In this document: piece by piece, positions 1-12,751 of the stretch
Position numbering within the stretch: position 1 is the first letter of the stretch
Layout of the letters: every line of letters starts with the position of its first letter
Assembly: GCA_963693285.1 (NCBI GenBank)
Contig: OY848918.1
Span: 1,223,001-1,287,000, forward strand
Source of the DNA: Xestospongia muta
Taxonomy: Eukaryota; Porifera; Demospongiae; Haplosclerida; Petrosiidae
Reading direction: 5' to 3'
DNA: 64,000 nt
Program-made: the position numbers and the translations under genes
Notes under the pieces: generated by a model
Database searches by the model: none
What the model saw: only the letters and a program-made list of their open reading frames with translations
Told to the model about the DNA's origin: nothing

Positions 1-1975
1 TAGGTGTGATCTTAGAGAGTGAAGTCTCACTGTTGACAGAACAAATGATAAATGTATTTAATAAACTTTACTGACTTACTTTGTCAACAGAGCCTCAGAG
101 TTATAAGTGGATGATAGATCACCAGTAGATGTAGAGACAGAAATGTTTTGTCTAGTAAAATAAAATAACAAGACAGTGATTAGTATTGTTTCCTATATCT
201 ATTACTCATGAAGCTGTGTGTCATATTTAGGTCCAATCTCATCAGCACGAGTGTTACTGTAATAGAAATAAAAGTCATTGTATATTTTAGTTATCTTACT
301 TTATCAATGGAACTTCAGAATCATCAGTTAATCCAGTAACAGATAAATCACTAACAGGAGGAACTTCTGGTTTATAAGTACCTGAAGAACGTTTTAAAGT
401 GTTGTTACTGTAAAAGAGAAAGGAAGAACACAAGTATATATCATTAGTTATATAAGACATATGACTAACTCATGATCATGTGTGTCTGATTCAGGACTGA
501 TGTATTCTCTATTATTGTTACATAATCTATGTTGATGTAAAGGATAAATGATAGATACTACAAAAACTAACAGTTCTTCAGCAACATTGCTAGTTTCTAT
601 AATTGTGGGTTTATGATCTATTATATTCATTCCAGTCTCACTCTTTTGATTGGGACATACTTCTTGAAGTACTGATCTATAATAGTAATAATAGTCTCTA
701 TAATTATAGGGCTCATTATCCTAATAATAACTATAATTTAGTTACTAGTAACAATTATAATACCATTGTTTGTCCCATCTATCACATCATGATAATCAGG
801 TTCCTTATTACTAGTAGTAGTACCTGTAATATAATAACAATATTATAACATTAATTAATAAAAATAGATTAATTACCATTTATTGACATACTGTCATTCT
901 TATATTCTTGATAACTAATAGCGACTCTGACCCTCTTTGTTATAACAACAAATGACTTGTTAACTCTACCATATCTATTCCACACATATACATATATCAT
1001 ATATGTTCCATTAATATTGAGACTAATGTTATCAACAGCATATGAACTAGTAGGTGAGAGACGACTTATGTTTTCATCAAACACGAGGTCCATAGTTTCA
1101 TTAAAAATTTCAATAGCATATCCTTTCACTGGTTATCCAGGTAAGAAAGTACAGTTTACACTGAAGTATCCTGTTGATATATCCTCTTGTACAATATTAA
1201 CCTCTTGTACTTCATATGTATCTATATGTAAGTGAGGATATTATGCAATCTCCATGAATGCTGTTATGTAATGATATCATCACATGATCTACATATCAAG
1301 ACTCACTGTTAATAGAGTAAATGATAAATGTATTCAATAAACTTCACTGACTTACTTTGTCAACAGAGCCTCAGAGTTATAAAACGTTGGATAACTGGAT
1401 GATGGATCATCAGTAGAAGTGACATGTTCTGGTTTATATGTAGAGATAGCAATGTTTTGTCTAGTAAAATAAAACATCAAGACAGTGATCAATATTGTTT
1501 CCTATATCTATTTACTCATGAAGCTGTGTGTCATAATTAGGTCCAATCTCATCAGCAGGAGTGTTACTGTAATAGAAATAAAACAGTCATTGTATATTTT
1601 AGTTATCTTACTTTATCAATGGAACTTCAGAGTCATCAGTTAATCCAGTAACAGACAAATCACTAGCAGGCTGACCTCTGGTTTATAAGTACCTGAAGAA
1701 TGTTTTAAAGTACTATTACTGTAAGAGAGAGAAGAATCAATACCACAAAATACACACGCACTAATATGAGTTGTTACTGACAGTATTAGAAATTGGACAA
1801 GAATGTTCATTATTTATAAGAGCTGATATGTAGCAGGAACTGTGAGTTTCAAAGTAGAAATGAGCTGTTTGTCCAATATAAACTGTTTTATTACTAGAAG
1901 CTGTTACAAGGCCTGTAGATATAACAAGGTGAATTTATAATAAACATCATTTGTTACAAACTGTTACCTTGTACT
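1..1975 (-). pseudogene. Decayed Ig/FN3-family receptor gene, 3' part, runs off left edge
   Basis: Minus-strand exons resemble the membrane-proximal and tail exons of the receptor family here. A first exon starts near 1974. A diverged extracellular exon spans about 1228-869 and has an in-frame TAA near 1137. Short linker and TM-region exons lie at 800-660 and a tail exon at about 650-455. Tail cassette exons follow at 407-300, 256-206 and 151-80, all with phase-2 boundaries. A second copy of the same three cassettes lies upstream at about 1720-1612, 1572-1525 and 1465-1370; its first cassette has a 1-nt deletion. The cassettes match exons in gene 2. I infer a pseudogene because of the stop, the frameshift and the odd order. 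The 3' end lies outside the window. Confidence 0.6.
80..1720 (-). repeat. Duplicated set of three tail-cassette exons
   Basis: The block around 28-410 and the block around 1305-1720 align nearly base for base, including introns, at an offset of about 1.28 kb. Each holds the same three small minus-strand exons. The copies differ by scattered substitutions and small indels, so the duplication is not very recent. Confidence 0.7.
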
Positions 1976-1996
1976 TCTTCATTATTAGACTGACAA

Positions 1997-3661
1997 TTAG
2001 AGGGTTGGTAGACATCCTTGTTTGGTGTTACCAGGAACCCAAGTTGTAAGCATAGTGGGATTGATATGTCTAGAGCCAGTGTGATGAGCAGAAAGAAAGT
2101 ATAGATAATGAAAGACATTGTGGATGCCATTGATCATCGTAGCCCAAGTTAGGCCATGGGCCACTGTAATGAATATCTTTGGAGTCAAGCAGAGGCCAAA
2201 AGGCAGTGGTCGATCTGTGTATGTAATGGCCCTCCATTGTAAACCCAAAAGGCCCTTGTCTGCTGGATGTACTACTATTTTGTCATGAGTACTCCTGGTC
2301 CTCATGTTGTGTGAATAGGTGGAGGTGTCTCAAGATTAAGGCAGGTCTTACAAGTTTGATTACTGACCATGCAGGATATTAGCAGCATATAGAAGGAGAC
2401 TGGTTGGGTACAGAGTCTTAATATGTTATAGTTAAGGGAGTAGGCCAAAGTATTGACACTGGCTAAATCGTGAGTGCAGCTACCAGTTACTTAACTTTGT
2501 AGAAGGTGAAGCCTCCAAAGTATTTTTTGATAAAAGAGGTTTATTTCATACAAAATACAATTGATGGTGATGATGTGACCAGTAAGAATGGCAATGATAA
2601 CAGCAAGTAATAACTGAGTAGGGTTAATGCAGATAAATAAGTCTCTGCCTGTCTCAAGAGAGATGTTGAAGCCCTTCTCTCGTATTGAGATGTGTGTTGT
2701 GCCAAATATGGATGTCTGGTTAGAGGACTTGTTATAACATGACCATTCCCCATGGACTGACTTTGAGCAATTGTGTTCATACTCGGATTGAGTGCCAGCT
2801 ACGCAGATGTTATGGTTAAATCAGTTACAAATGTCATCAGGACCTGGGACCCAGTAAGGGCGACCCATGTGGGAGGTATCCTTACTGGTGGGACATGTGG
2901 CAAGTTGTTCAGTCTTTGTGTCCTCCAATTATTTAAGAGTACATTCAACTCTTAAGTGATCACTGGTAAAACAGAGGTCACAGACCTAACCAAGGCTTTC
3001 CGTCCCACTGTAGAGAACTGTGGGAAACATCAATAATGGGTTCAATTTGCCCATTGGTAACAGGAATCTGCTACAATATGCTGCCAAACCTCTGATCATA
3101 CCGCAACCATCTCCTGCTGCTGTGTTTCTGAGCCAGATGAACAATGATTTGACCATATGAAACAAGGTGCCTTGTTCCTGCCTGTTGGATTTATTAGGCA
3201 TAAATGACAGAAAGCAATACACCCAGGAAGGAGAGTAGTTCCTGGATGTTTTGGAGTTTTGAAGAGGTACCCTGTGATGATTCTCTAGTTTCTTTGAGTT
3301 TTTGTGGGAACTCAATGTTGTCAACCAACAGCCCCTTAAAGTTGAGGAATTGCCCTGACTGGATCTTGTTAATAGCCTTGCATAGAATTGGGGGAAGGGC
3401 AGACAACAGTACAGCAGGGAGGACACTGAGGGGAGTGGCAGTGGAAAAGAGATGGGAGGGGTTTCTGAGGCAGGGGATTGGAGAGTCAGTGCTGTAGTGG
3501 GAAAGGTGGTGAATTCTTATGTGCTTGAGGAGAGAAGGGAGAAGAAAGACAATGTGTCTATTGAGAGGGGAAGTGGGAGGGAGGCCAGTGAAGTTACTTG
3601 ACAAGCCTGAGGCTGGCATATAGAGGAGAAAAAGAGGTTCAAACATTGTAATGGATTCCAA
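1997..3661 (-). mobile_element. Degraded retroelement with DIRS/Gypsy-type reverse transcriptase fragment
   Basis: On the minus strand, residues encoded at 2290-2080 read VHPADKGLLG, then a segment with LPFGL followed by PKIF, ending near NVFHYLYF. This is the pattern of the RT palm in DIRS-like and Gypsy-like retroelements (LPFGLxxAPxxF and YxDD), with the YxDD degraded. Further open pieces at 3661-3194 and 3426-2986 are in other frames, and stops separate all parts. The region is less AT-rich than its surroundings. No terminal repeats were recognised, so both ends are approximate and the superfamily is uncertain. Confidence 0.45.
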
Positions 3662-3735
3662 GAGTTTGACTGCTGGTTAACCCTAGCTAATGCCAGCAGG
3701 CCAGGCAGAAGAGAGGAATTGGTTAAGGTACAGAC

Positions 3736-3740
<5 letters not shown>

Positions 3741-3768
<28 letters not shown>
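3741..3768. repeat. (AG)n microsatellite
   Basis: Uninterrupted AG dinucleotide run of about 28 bases, followed by a purine-rich tail. From here to about 4500 I see no convincing gene. Confidence 0.95.
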
Positions 3769-3774
<6 letters not shown>

Positions 3775-4549
3775 GAGAGGCTAATTAGAAACTATGGTAT
3801 CACATGGGCCAAAGATGATGGCCAGGTGGGTTGATATATGATAGGGGGAGATGTCTGTTGTCACCTATGATTATCTATGTACACTCACTTCCTGAGTCTA
3901 TTGATATTGCTCCTGGAGTGACTCAGAATAGCCAGAGGTAAGTAGAGATTGAAACTGAGCCTTCTCCTCTTGGACTGTCTATCTAATGGTAGCTAGCAAA
4001 TTCTCCAGCAACAGGGTAGATTGCTGAATTGCTGGGTTTGTAGGAACTGGTTTACTACTATATTTTATTTACTACTATAGCAGCATAACACAATGTTAGT
4101 ATGATATATTTATTGTAGTTCATAAGTGTTTCTTTATTACAAAGTAACAGATATGTGTACAAGTTTTGGTATAGTACATGACAATGCATTCATATAGAGC
4201 ATATGTCATACTGAATCCAATTGACTTCAATGTTGGTATGATTGCTGTTATTCTCCTTAATAAAGGCTCTTCTTTTGTAATTTTCATTTTACACAGAGTA
4301 TTTTCTTATCCTGATAGTATTGTTGGTATTTGTCTTTTCTTTTTTGTTGAAAAGAATTTTCTTCACCTTTCACTGTTTCAATTTGGCAGAATAACTGCCA
4401 GGAATATGTGATCTTCAAGATCTTCAAGCATTGTGACAGCTTTCTGAACATGCTTACTAACTATCTGTATAGCATTTAGTGAAATAGTACTTCTTTTGCC
4501 ACCTCTAAATCTTTAAAAAATTTTTTTGGTATAGTATGTTGATAAAATA

Positions 4550-5944
4550 TGAATAGTCAGTGCTGCTGATATTCTGTCTTTAGAGACAATGTTGTCACTA
4601 GTATATAGATGTATATGTTTACATTTAGCAGCATCTAAACATGTATGTTTGCATGTGGACACATTTGACAGTTATGACACATTTTTCAATTACAGCTTTC
4701 CAAAAATTTTCTATTACATAATGTGTGCCTGGCACGTTCTGAGATTTTACTTTCCATTTGTTATTAACTTGGAGATAATCTCTTGAGTATGGCATTTCAT
4801 AATTTCACAAATCCTGTGGCTGTTTTTGCCAATTTTCATTTTTTTCAATCTTTGAAAGCTGGATATCTTGATTAAGGAAACAAGAAGGCCATTGACATAT
4901 CTATTCTGTTTTGATGTAAGTATACTATTTTTAAAACTCTATGAAACCTCTAAAACATATTTGTATTTACTGTAGATCCCACTCTATAACAAATAGCCCA
5001 AGGTTGCACAATATATAGTTTAATATAATCTCTCGTGATTGTCGTAAATGTGTGTTAAAAATTTTCAATATACAAACACAGCATCTTTGCATTTAATAAG
5101 TAAAGTACAGATAAATGGTAGACTGTTATTTGATTTTCCTTTAGGATAAAGCTCCTTTGTTACTTTCTTCATGCTCTATGGACATGTCATACATAAATAC
5201 TTTGAGTGTCCTTGTCTCCAAACACACATTGCCAAGCGTTAAAATATTGGTCTGCATCATTACATGAACTTTGCAATTTGTACATGTACCTACACTTAGA
5301 CAGTTGGTGAAGTTGTTCTACAATGTAGAGTGTATATAAACACATTAGACTTAATGATACACACATGTATCATACTGTGCTGAGACATTTTAATGATTTA
5401 GTGACATGAATGCAAAGAAACTCAGGGTATTTAGTTATCTTTAATGATTTTGTGGACTCACCATGACTTCCACATCTACAAAACATATGAAAAGTGTATA
5501 AATTTAAGTGTCTGTATCTATATGAGCTACATGCATTGGATGTACCTCCATATATGTATCATCAAAGTGTTCACAGGATGTCAGTTCGTTTTGGTTTTAT
5601 ATTCTTCGTTGCACTGATTAAGTTATTGCATATATTTTGTTTTACCAGACTTTCAATATTGTTCACATATCCTGTGTTCTTCATTTATTTCTTCAAACCA
5701 TAATTAAATAACAATATCATTCAGAAAACATCCAATCACAATACTAACATAGCAACTGTTTACCATATTGGTTATCCCAGAAGGAAATAATGGCTCAAAA
5801 TTGTCCAAGGAATGGTTTTCCATTATTCTTACCTAATCACGTGAACGTATTTTATAATATGTAACGCATGCGCAGTTCGTACAAGTTTGTAAGCACAGAA
5901 GGTGAAAAAGGGGTTAATTATTTTGTCCACCTCCGACTAATACT
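4550..5944 (-). mobile_element. Old, internally deleted copy of the MULE-like element
   Basis: Two blocks align to the intact element at 43907-48590 in the same orientation. Positions 4600-5010 match its SWIM-finger and post-DDE coding part (44410-44860). Positions 5280-5500 match its USP-coding middle (47330-47530). Positions 5790-5944 match its outer end, including a relic of the terminal repeat with CTCCGACTAAT where the intact copy has CTCCGGCTAAT. Much of the interior is missing and no long frame survives. The left end is not resolved. The relic stops about 210 bases upstream of the start codon of receptor gene 1. Confidence 0.7.
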
Positions 5945-6157
5945 CTTGCTGCTCGAAGTACTAACAACAACTAAGACAAAAGTGTCTCTGTGTAAGTAAT
6001 GGGATGGATGGCGAGAGATCCTTGTAGCACTAACTTAGTGTTCACTAAGCACGCAGTGCTGGCTAAGACTGCGCTTGCTTTTAGCTACAATTAACCTCAA
6101 CTAAAGCTACCCCCTGAATCATTATATAGATGCTGAAGGGCATTGTGGACCACACAA

Positions 6158-9100
6158 ATGAAAAATATGAGAATTGTAATTGTGCTGTTGACACTTGTGC
6201 TCAATTTAAGAGGGACAAATGCTGTCGGTGAGCATCAACACCATACCGTGATGTAGTATTCATTTTAAATTCTTTTATTTTTTAGCTAACATCACTTCAT
6301 TTCCTACACCAATGTCTACTCCACTTTACACAGCAGTAAACTTTACCTGTGAGGGTATGGGGAAAAAATTGCATTGGTTGGTAGGAGGTCATTCACTAAG
6401 TGATTCCATTAAACAGTACAGAGAGATATCAGTAACTACTAACAATATATCAGTTGATGTGTGGTCATCAGTACTAACTATAAGAGCACTACCTATTAAT
6501 GATGGGATAAGTGTTGGATGTGCTGTGATTGGTCAAAACCTTGATATTATATCAAAAGGAGCTAATCTAAAAATTAATGGTTAGTTTTCTTACTATCAGA
6601 ACTCAATGTTTGTGTCCAAAAGTAAGAAAAAAGTTCAGATCACACACAACATGAATTCATGAGCTTAAGTGTATCGTTTTTTGGAAAGAAACTACGTTTG
6701 GCTTATACATAATTTTTATACTGTTTATTATAGATAAGGAAAGAAGTTACTATTGCTGAGTTATAATCATGTAAATTTCATATTAACCTACTATCTCAGA
6801 AATCAATGAGATTGTTTGTAGTTTTGAATTGATATACGTATCTTTATTACATTTATGGTCATATTTATTTAATGACAGGTATCACTCTGGTAGAACACCT
6901 CATATTCTCCTTTAATGGTACTAGTTTTTCAGGCTGGTTGACCTGGTCTCCTCCATTTGAGAACTATTCACTATCATATCACATTTATGTAAAGAACCAA
7001 CATGGCCAGTTACTATATAATGATATCACTGAGGATACATCTTATGAGTTATATAACCTCACAGTCTGTGATATTTACACTGCTACTGTTATAGCTCATA
7101 GTGGAGGATATAGTTCTAGTAATGCTACTGCTCAAGACGAATTAAATGAAGGTAATATTATGTTGATGGGTTTAAAGGTCATTTACATTTGTTTTTCACT
7201 CCATAGTAAACCATGTTAGTAATTTACATAATCCTAAGATTTTCTATAATGATCAAAACAATCTTTTTGGTGTAAAGTTATGGATTTTTGTAAGTAAATA
7301 ACTTTTGTGTGATGTATAATTTGTATACAGGTTGAAGGTTCTCCTAGACTATGTGACAGTAGACTACTAGGTATTGCAAAATCTAAAAAGGAGACACAAC
7401 CGAATGGAAAAAAAACAGAACTCATTAAAAATATCACTTCTTCACAAGATGAACAATCAGTGACAGTTAACTTTTCTGTATCAAATATTGATCCTCAAAT
7501 GAACTATGTCTTTATTGCTGATTTATTGGATCATTTTAATAATACTAAAACAAGGAATGTATTTTATTTTAGTAAGTGCATGGATAATAATATATAATTG
7601 AAATTTTATTGTTAATTTTTATTACCATATGATATATATAGCAACCTATCATGTTCAAGGACTCACTCTACAGTACTACTCTGATAATGGATCAGTTGTT
7701 GTAGAGTGTAGGTTTGCTGATAGATCTACTGCTGATGGATGTCATGTGACATTTAAAGAGTCTTATAAAGGAACTGTGAAGTCTATTAGTATAACTAAAT
7801 CCAGTATAGAGGAGAGTACAGTATACCAGTATATAACTCTACCAGTTAGTGGTACTTATACTGTGACAGCTCATGATATAGTAGATGGTACTATTATAAC
7901 TAACCCATCTGTTGTGTACCCTCAAGTACTGGAGTATATCTTACTACCATCTCCTACTGAGACTGCTATTAGTATAGGTAAGTAGCACTATATTATTAAT
8001 GTGTATTATTCTATAGTGTGTTATAATGTACCACTTCAAATGTTAATACAGTCACTTTAATCAGTGATATTACTAGTACTACTGGTATAATGACATTTAT
8101 AGAACCTACTAGTGGAGTACCTAATAATGGTAAGCTAGCTACATTATATAAATTGTTAATACTATGTATCTCAGGTATTACCATTGTAATATCTGGTATA
8201 GTAGCTAGTGGACTCATATTATCATTGTTGACATTCATGATAGTACTTTTTGGCTGTCTTTTTGTTCAGTGGAGGAGAAAAAAGCAATCAGTGACACCTA
8301 ATAAAGGTATGTTAAGATGTTAACTAGTAATACATCTTATTTATCTGCTAATAGAGGGAGCAATAGCATATCATCCACAAGGTGATGATAACAAGTATGT
8401 TTAATGATATATGGTCATGACTATGTTATTACTACTACCATTTAGTTATGAAGGTCTACCTTTTACAAATCAGGTAATATGACTTTATAATACTGTAATA
8501 TATATATATCCATCATCTTGTGTAAACACAAGAGGATAAACACATTATGGACTTACACACAAAAACACACATGCACATATTAAGTTATGTATTATAGTTA
8601 ATGTACTATCTGTCACTAACAGACATTATGTGTGGCCAATGAAATGTATACCATATTTGCTGGTTGTTGGGTGCATATGGTTATTAAGTAGATACTGTTT
8701 GTTAAGTGCACACATTTATCTTGGTCAGAACTCTTTTTTATTAAGCGCTTAATGAATTATTAATATGCATGACCGACAATGAATCTGTCCTTCATCATTA
8801 TGTTTACATATCTATCAGTAATAACATGATTATAAATTGTTAGATAGTGAAATGGACTTTAGATACCACAGCTACTAGTTTAAAATTAATGTGAAAGCTG
8901 GTGGAGATTCATTTTTACTAGTTTTAAAGCTTATTTATTATTATAATGGGATTATTTATTGACAGCTTATCATTTACAATTCTATTTATCATAGTAAACA
9001 ATGTTATGTGATGTGCATTACTATATTGTTGAGAGAGTAAACGACTTGAATACTTTAGTTCAGTCTTAAACATTTAGATATTTCATTTAGTGTTCTTTAT

Positions 9101-10812
9101 TATACAATGTTGCCATGTAAAATTTTACCATTAAGTTTTAAATAAGTGTCATGATTAGATTTGGAAAATTTTATGACAACAAATTATGTTTATCATTTTG
9201 TCCATTTTTTTCATCATCAGTCTTAATCTTGTTATTGGTTTGGACAATGTGTTGCATAACGCTTTCCATTGCAGTTAGTTTGCTGGCAAAATTATGAATT
9301 ATTCATATTGTGTATATGGTGGTTTTACAATTTTTATGAGTAGCTCAATAAAATTTTAAAAACTTTGAAAAATTCCATTTCAAAAATATCACTAACATCA
9401 AAGCTTAATTACCTCCTATACAGCTTAGCTTGGTGCTATAACATTGTTTATAATTTTCATATAGTGTTTACTTAATATGTTTTAGATGTCAAGAATATTA
9501 TTAACCCCTACAGGGTGGAACTAAAACCTCAACGTTAGAAAGTGACAATGAAGAAGTAAATGCTATTACTTCACAAGGAGACAGTAGTTCCTCTCAATAT
9601 ACTACAGTGGGGTCTCCTACAATTCGTGTCCCAGTTCTACCAACTAGTGATGTTTCAGAAAAGTATATTGCTATTAATGGACATCTTAACCTTACAACAG
9701 TAAGAATAAGAATATTAGATAGAATTTGAATTGTCTCACATAGTAGTAATGTTTTTAGATCAAATCTATAAAGTTATATTTAAGTTTATATAGAAGTAGT
9801 GACATGTCATGAAATGTTTATACAACAGGATAATTTAGTGAGTAATTTCCTTCTTTGGTTGTATTTGATGGATGACTTGTTGTTCACTCACCAGATTAAA
9901 GCTATAGATAATATATCCCATACAATATATATATATACATGATTTCAATGGTATCAATATAGCATACAGTGAATCAAATGTATGATTAACTGAATATAAT
10001 GTGTAAAACGGACTATATACAGTATACTATATTATCATTAAGATATTATACTACAGTGCAGACTATTTTGTTCTCACATTTTTGCATGCATGAAGATGCA
10101 TAACTTAATTTAGAGGAAATTAAAAGATTAAGTCTATCCAAATTGGGATCTAATATTTTTCTCAATACTAGCTATTGTTTCTAAGTGCAAAAGACTAACA
10201 TGATGTAGATGCTTTTTTTCTGCTCATCAATAATATATTATTATTATGTGATATTGTTATAGATAATGGAAGATACTAATGAAGAGTCAAGGAGGACTGA
10301 TATTGTTAAATATCCTAGATCTAAACAACTATCATCAGAAAACCAAATACAATTATTATATAGATTAATTGTAAGATTGAAACACACTGGGGAATACTAT
10401 GTCTTTATAACATTTTAGGAACCTCCAACAGATGGAGAACTGAACACACTTGGTAATAATATTGTACCTATCACAGTTCATGATAATGATGGCAGATCTC
10501 AAGTCGTGATGAACGATACTTCTCATATACCTCAGAGAATGAACTGTGTTGATAAAACTATTGGTAAATAATCATTTGAAAGAACTAGTTATATATCACT
10601 TCTTGTTACAGTTGAAACAGAGGTTAACTCTCAGCCCAGTTCTATCCAGTCCTCTGACAACAAGACTCCTTGTTTTGGTAAGTTCACCTTATTTGTAATA
10701 TGATAATGATCTTAATTATTTTTTATTAGTTGTTAATGATAATAAAGTTATGGTTGAAAATGATGAAAGTCCTGTGGTTATAAGCATCAAATCTGCCAAA
10801 AAGAATCAGTGA
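6158..10812 (+). CDS. Receptor gene 1: signal peptide, Ig, FN3, TM, long tail
   Basis: I splice 15 exons: 6158-6227, 6286-6579, 6879-7151, 7207-7289, 7331-7571, 7642-7977, 8052-8129, 8175-8306, 8355-8394, 8446-8473, 9514-9699, 10263-10370, 10419-10563, 10612-10677, 10730-10812. They sum to 2163 bases, an unbroken 720-residue protein. Exon 1 is a hydrophobic leader. Exon 2 is Ig-like, with two cysteines about 70 residues apart and LHW after the first. Exon 3 is FN3-like. Exons 4-6 form the membrane-proximal module. Exon 8 holds a TM helix followed by RRKK. The tail contains SQYTTV, a SxYxxV motif of ITIM type, and ends earlier than that of gene 4. This is probably a cell-surface recognition receptor; the ligand is unknown. 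No catalytic domain is visible. All internal introns are GT-AG. Confidence 0.8.
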
Positions 10813-11580
10813 ACTTGCTATATAGTTTTATATAAATGAACTTGTTCTACCCAATCCTTTTCTTTTACATAAAACAAATAATGATGAGAAACTAATGGAG
10901 GATGATGACTCCACACACCTTAACTAGTTTGTTCCTCCCTCCAGTTATCAAGTAGTTTAATCGATGGTGCCAGTAAAGAGGGTAGTAAATCGATACATGG
11001 AATACTTTTTAAAAGGGGCATAGTTAGTGAATTCCCCTTAAAACTCCCCTTTCTGTCAAGTATAAAAGCAATGGCATAAGGTATAGTTGTTAATTTACCA
11101 CAGCTAATTTACATAAGCTATGTCTATATTAATGTGTTTATACAGAATGCTTCATAGCTGATGGACTTAGAACTTGTGATAATCTATATAGTAGTGCGTT
11201 ATGTCATTAGCAAGACGACACTCCTCTTTAATTATTGAAACAGGTGTTCCCTGGCAATTCCCTTTTCATTCTATTTTGCTTACTAAGCACTCAAGTCTCT
11301 GCTACATAGTTTTAGATAAAAAAGATCAAAAATTTGTAAAGTCGTCTACCGTGGTAACTAGGGACCCGTTCAAATGGACCAGATGGACTACTCTGGAAGG
11401 GTCTGACGTTCCTTCACAAGCTTCCACGCCTTCAGCAAGGTTTAGTACCCTCAGCAAGGAAATAACATTAGTCCCTATCAGAACAACACAACTCCAGCAG
11501 TCTTATAAAAGTGTAAATAGACAATAGTGTCAATAGTTCTTACTTGGAACTCCTGTAGAGTGACTATTAGTCCAATCTGA
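10813..11580. other. Intergenic, including a decayed continuation of the gene 1 tail
   Basis: Just after the gene 1 stop, 10813-10870 still resembles the tail coding sequence of gene 4 (the part encoding ELVSPNPYF), which suggests the stop is a later truncation. Beyond that I see short open stretches without recognisable domains. Confidence 0.4.
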
Positions 11581-11584
11581 ACTG

Positions 11585-12215
11585 AACATTGGTTGTAGTC
11601 TCGTCAAATTACATCTGGATTAGGCAATACATCTGCTGTCATCCCAGACTTCCTCCCAATCTGCTTGAAGTGGTCAAAGGATATAATGGGCGCAGATGAC
11701 CCTGAGTCAACTAATACATCAACTGACTACCCAGCAACTGTAACCTGAGAATAGTATAGTGGGCCCATGGAGCCTACAACCTGTTCAACTGCAAATGACA
11801 GTGTCAGTCTTGTGTTTGGCTTCAATACACTCCCTATGGAGATGACAACATCGTTCCTCCTCACTTTCATTGTAACTTGTGATGACAGAACTCATGCCAG
11901 ACATTGGACAAGTGGGCTTCCCAGAGGATTTCCCCAGGTGGTCAGTGTTGAGGGCACAGCCTCCAGAGGTGCCGGGTACTTCCACTCTTACAACATACGG
12001 TCCTCTTAGGTTGGCCCTAGTCTCCCCTAGATGACCACCACCAATTCTAGTGTTTGTCACTGGTTCTTTGCAATTGTCACTGGATGGCCACATGATTTGC
12101 TTGGTAGGGTGAATAATAGATAATTGATGTTCCTGTTCCTCAACTGCTCTTGCTGGGTACAAAGCATCAGCAAATGGTGTTGCTGAAGGTAATACTTTTT
12201 TCTTCCACTTCAATT
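11585..12215 (-). mobile_element. LTR-retrotransposon fragment with aspartic-protease remnant
   Basis: Minus strand 11735-11640 encodes VDVLVDSGSSAPIISF, the D(S/T)G active-site segment of a retropepsin. The reading upstream (12213-11785) is open for 142 codons and may be the end of a gag-like region; a CCHC knuckle is not clear. A stop just before VDVLVDSG shows decay. No LTR, RT or integrase was identified nearby, so this is a fragment. Confidence 0.5.
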
Positions 12216-12662
12216 TTGGACTGAACAGATCTCACTTTAGCAGTTCTTTACATTCATCATCCACCTTATCATAACTCACATCAAATAAATACTCAAAGTC
12301 TTGGCCAAACATGTCCACTTGACTCATCTAGTTTCTGCTTTCATCTCATTAGCTGAGTTGATACTAAGGCTTCTATATGTACAGGGTTAAGTCTTGACCT
12401 GAGTGCTTCAGATGCTTCATCAAAGCACCCTTGACCTTGGCTGGCCAGATCTCATAGATGCACTCATATGCATTATATTACACTTCAATACATAACAGTC
12501 TCAACATTACAAATATAAAAAATACTTCAAATAATACGATGTCAGAAAAATAAACCATGCATTATATAATACTCTGGTGTTACAAAATTACATAATAAAA
12601 AAAACTATTAGTCTGAATATTAATTTCACAATGTCACTAATTAATATAATATTACTACGAGT

Positions 12663-12690
12663 ACAACAACAACAGCAGCAGCAGCAGCAG
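12663..12690. repeat. (AAC)n/(AGC)n trinucleotide tract
   Basis: Three AAC units run into five AGC units. Nothing else was recognised between 12216 and the end of gene 2 at 12752. Confidence 0.85.
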
Positions 12691-12751
12691 TAATAAAAGC
12701 AGTGCTTTTTGAAATTAATTACTTTGTCTCATTATTTTGAGAAAAGAATTC

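Noticed and set aside
603..848. Plus-strand open frame of 81 codons
   Set aside because: Lies opposite minus-strand receptor exons, is low-complexity, and has no domain or splice support.
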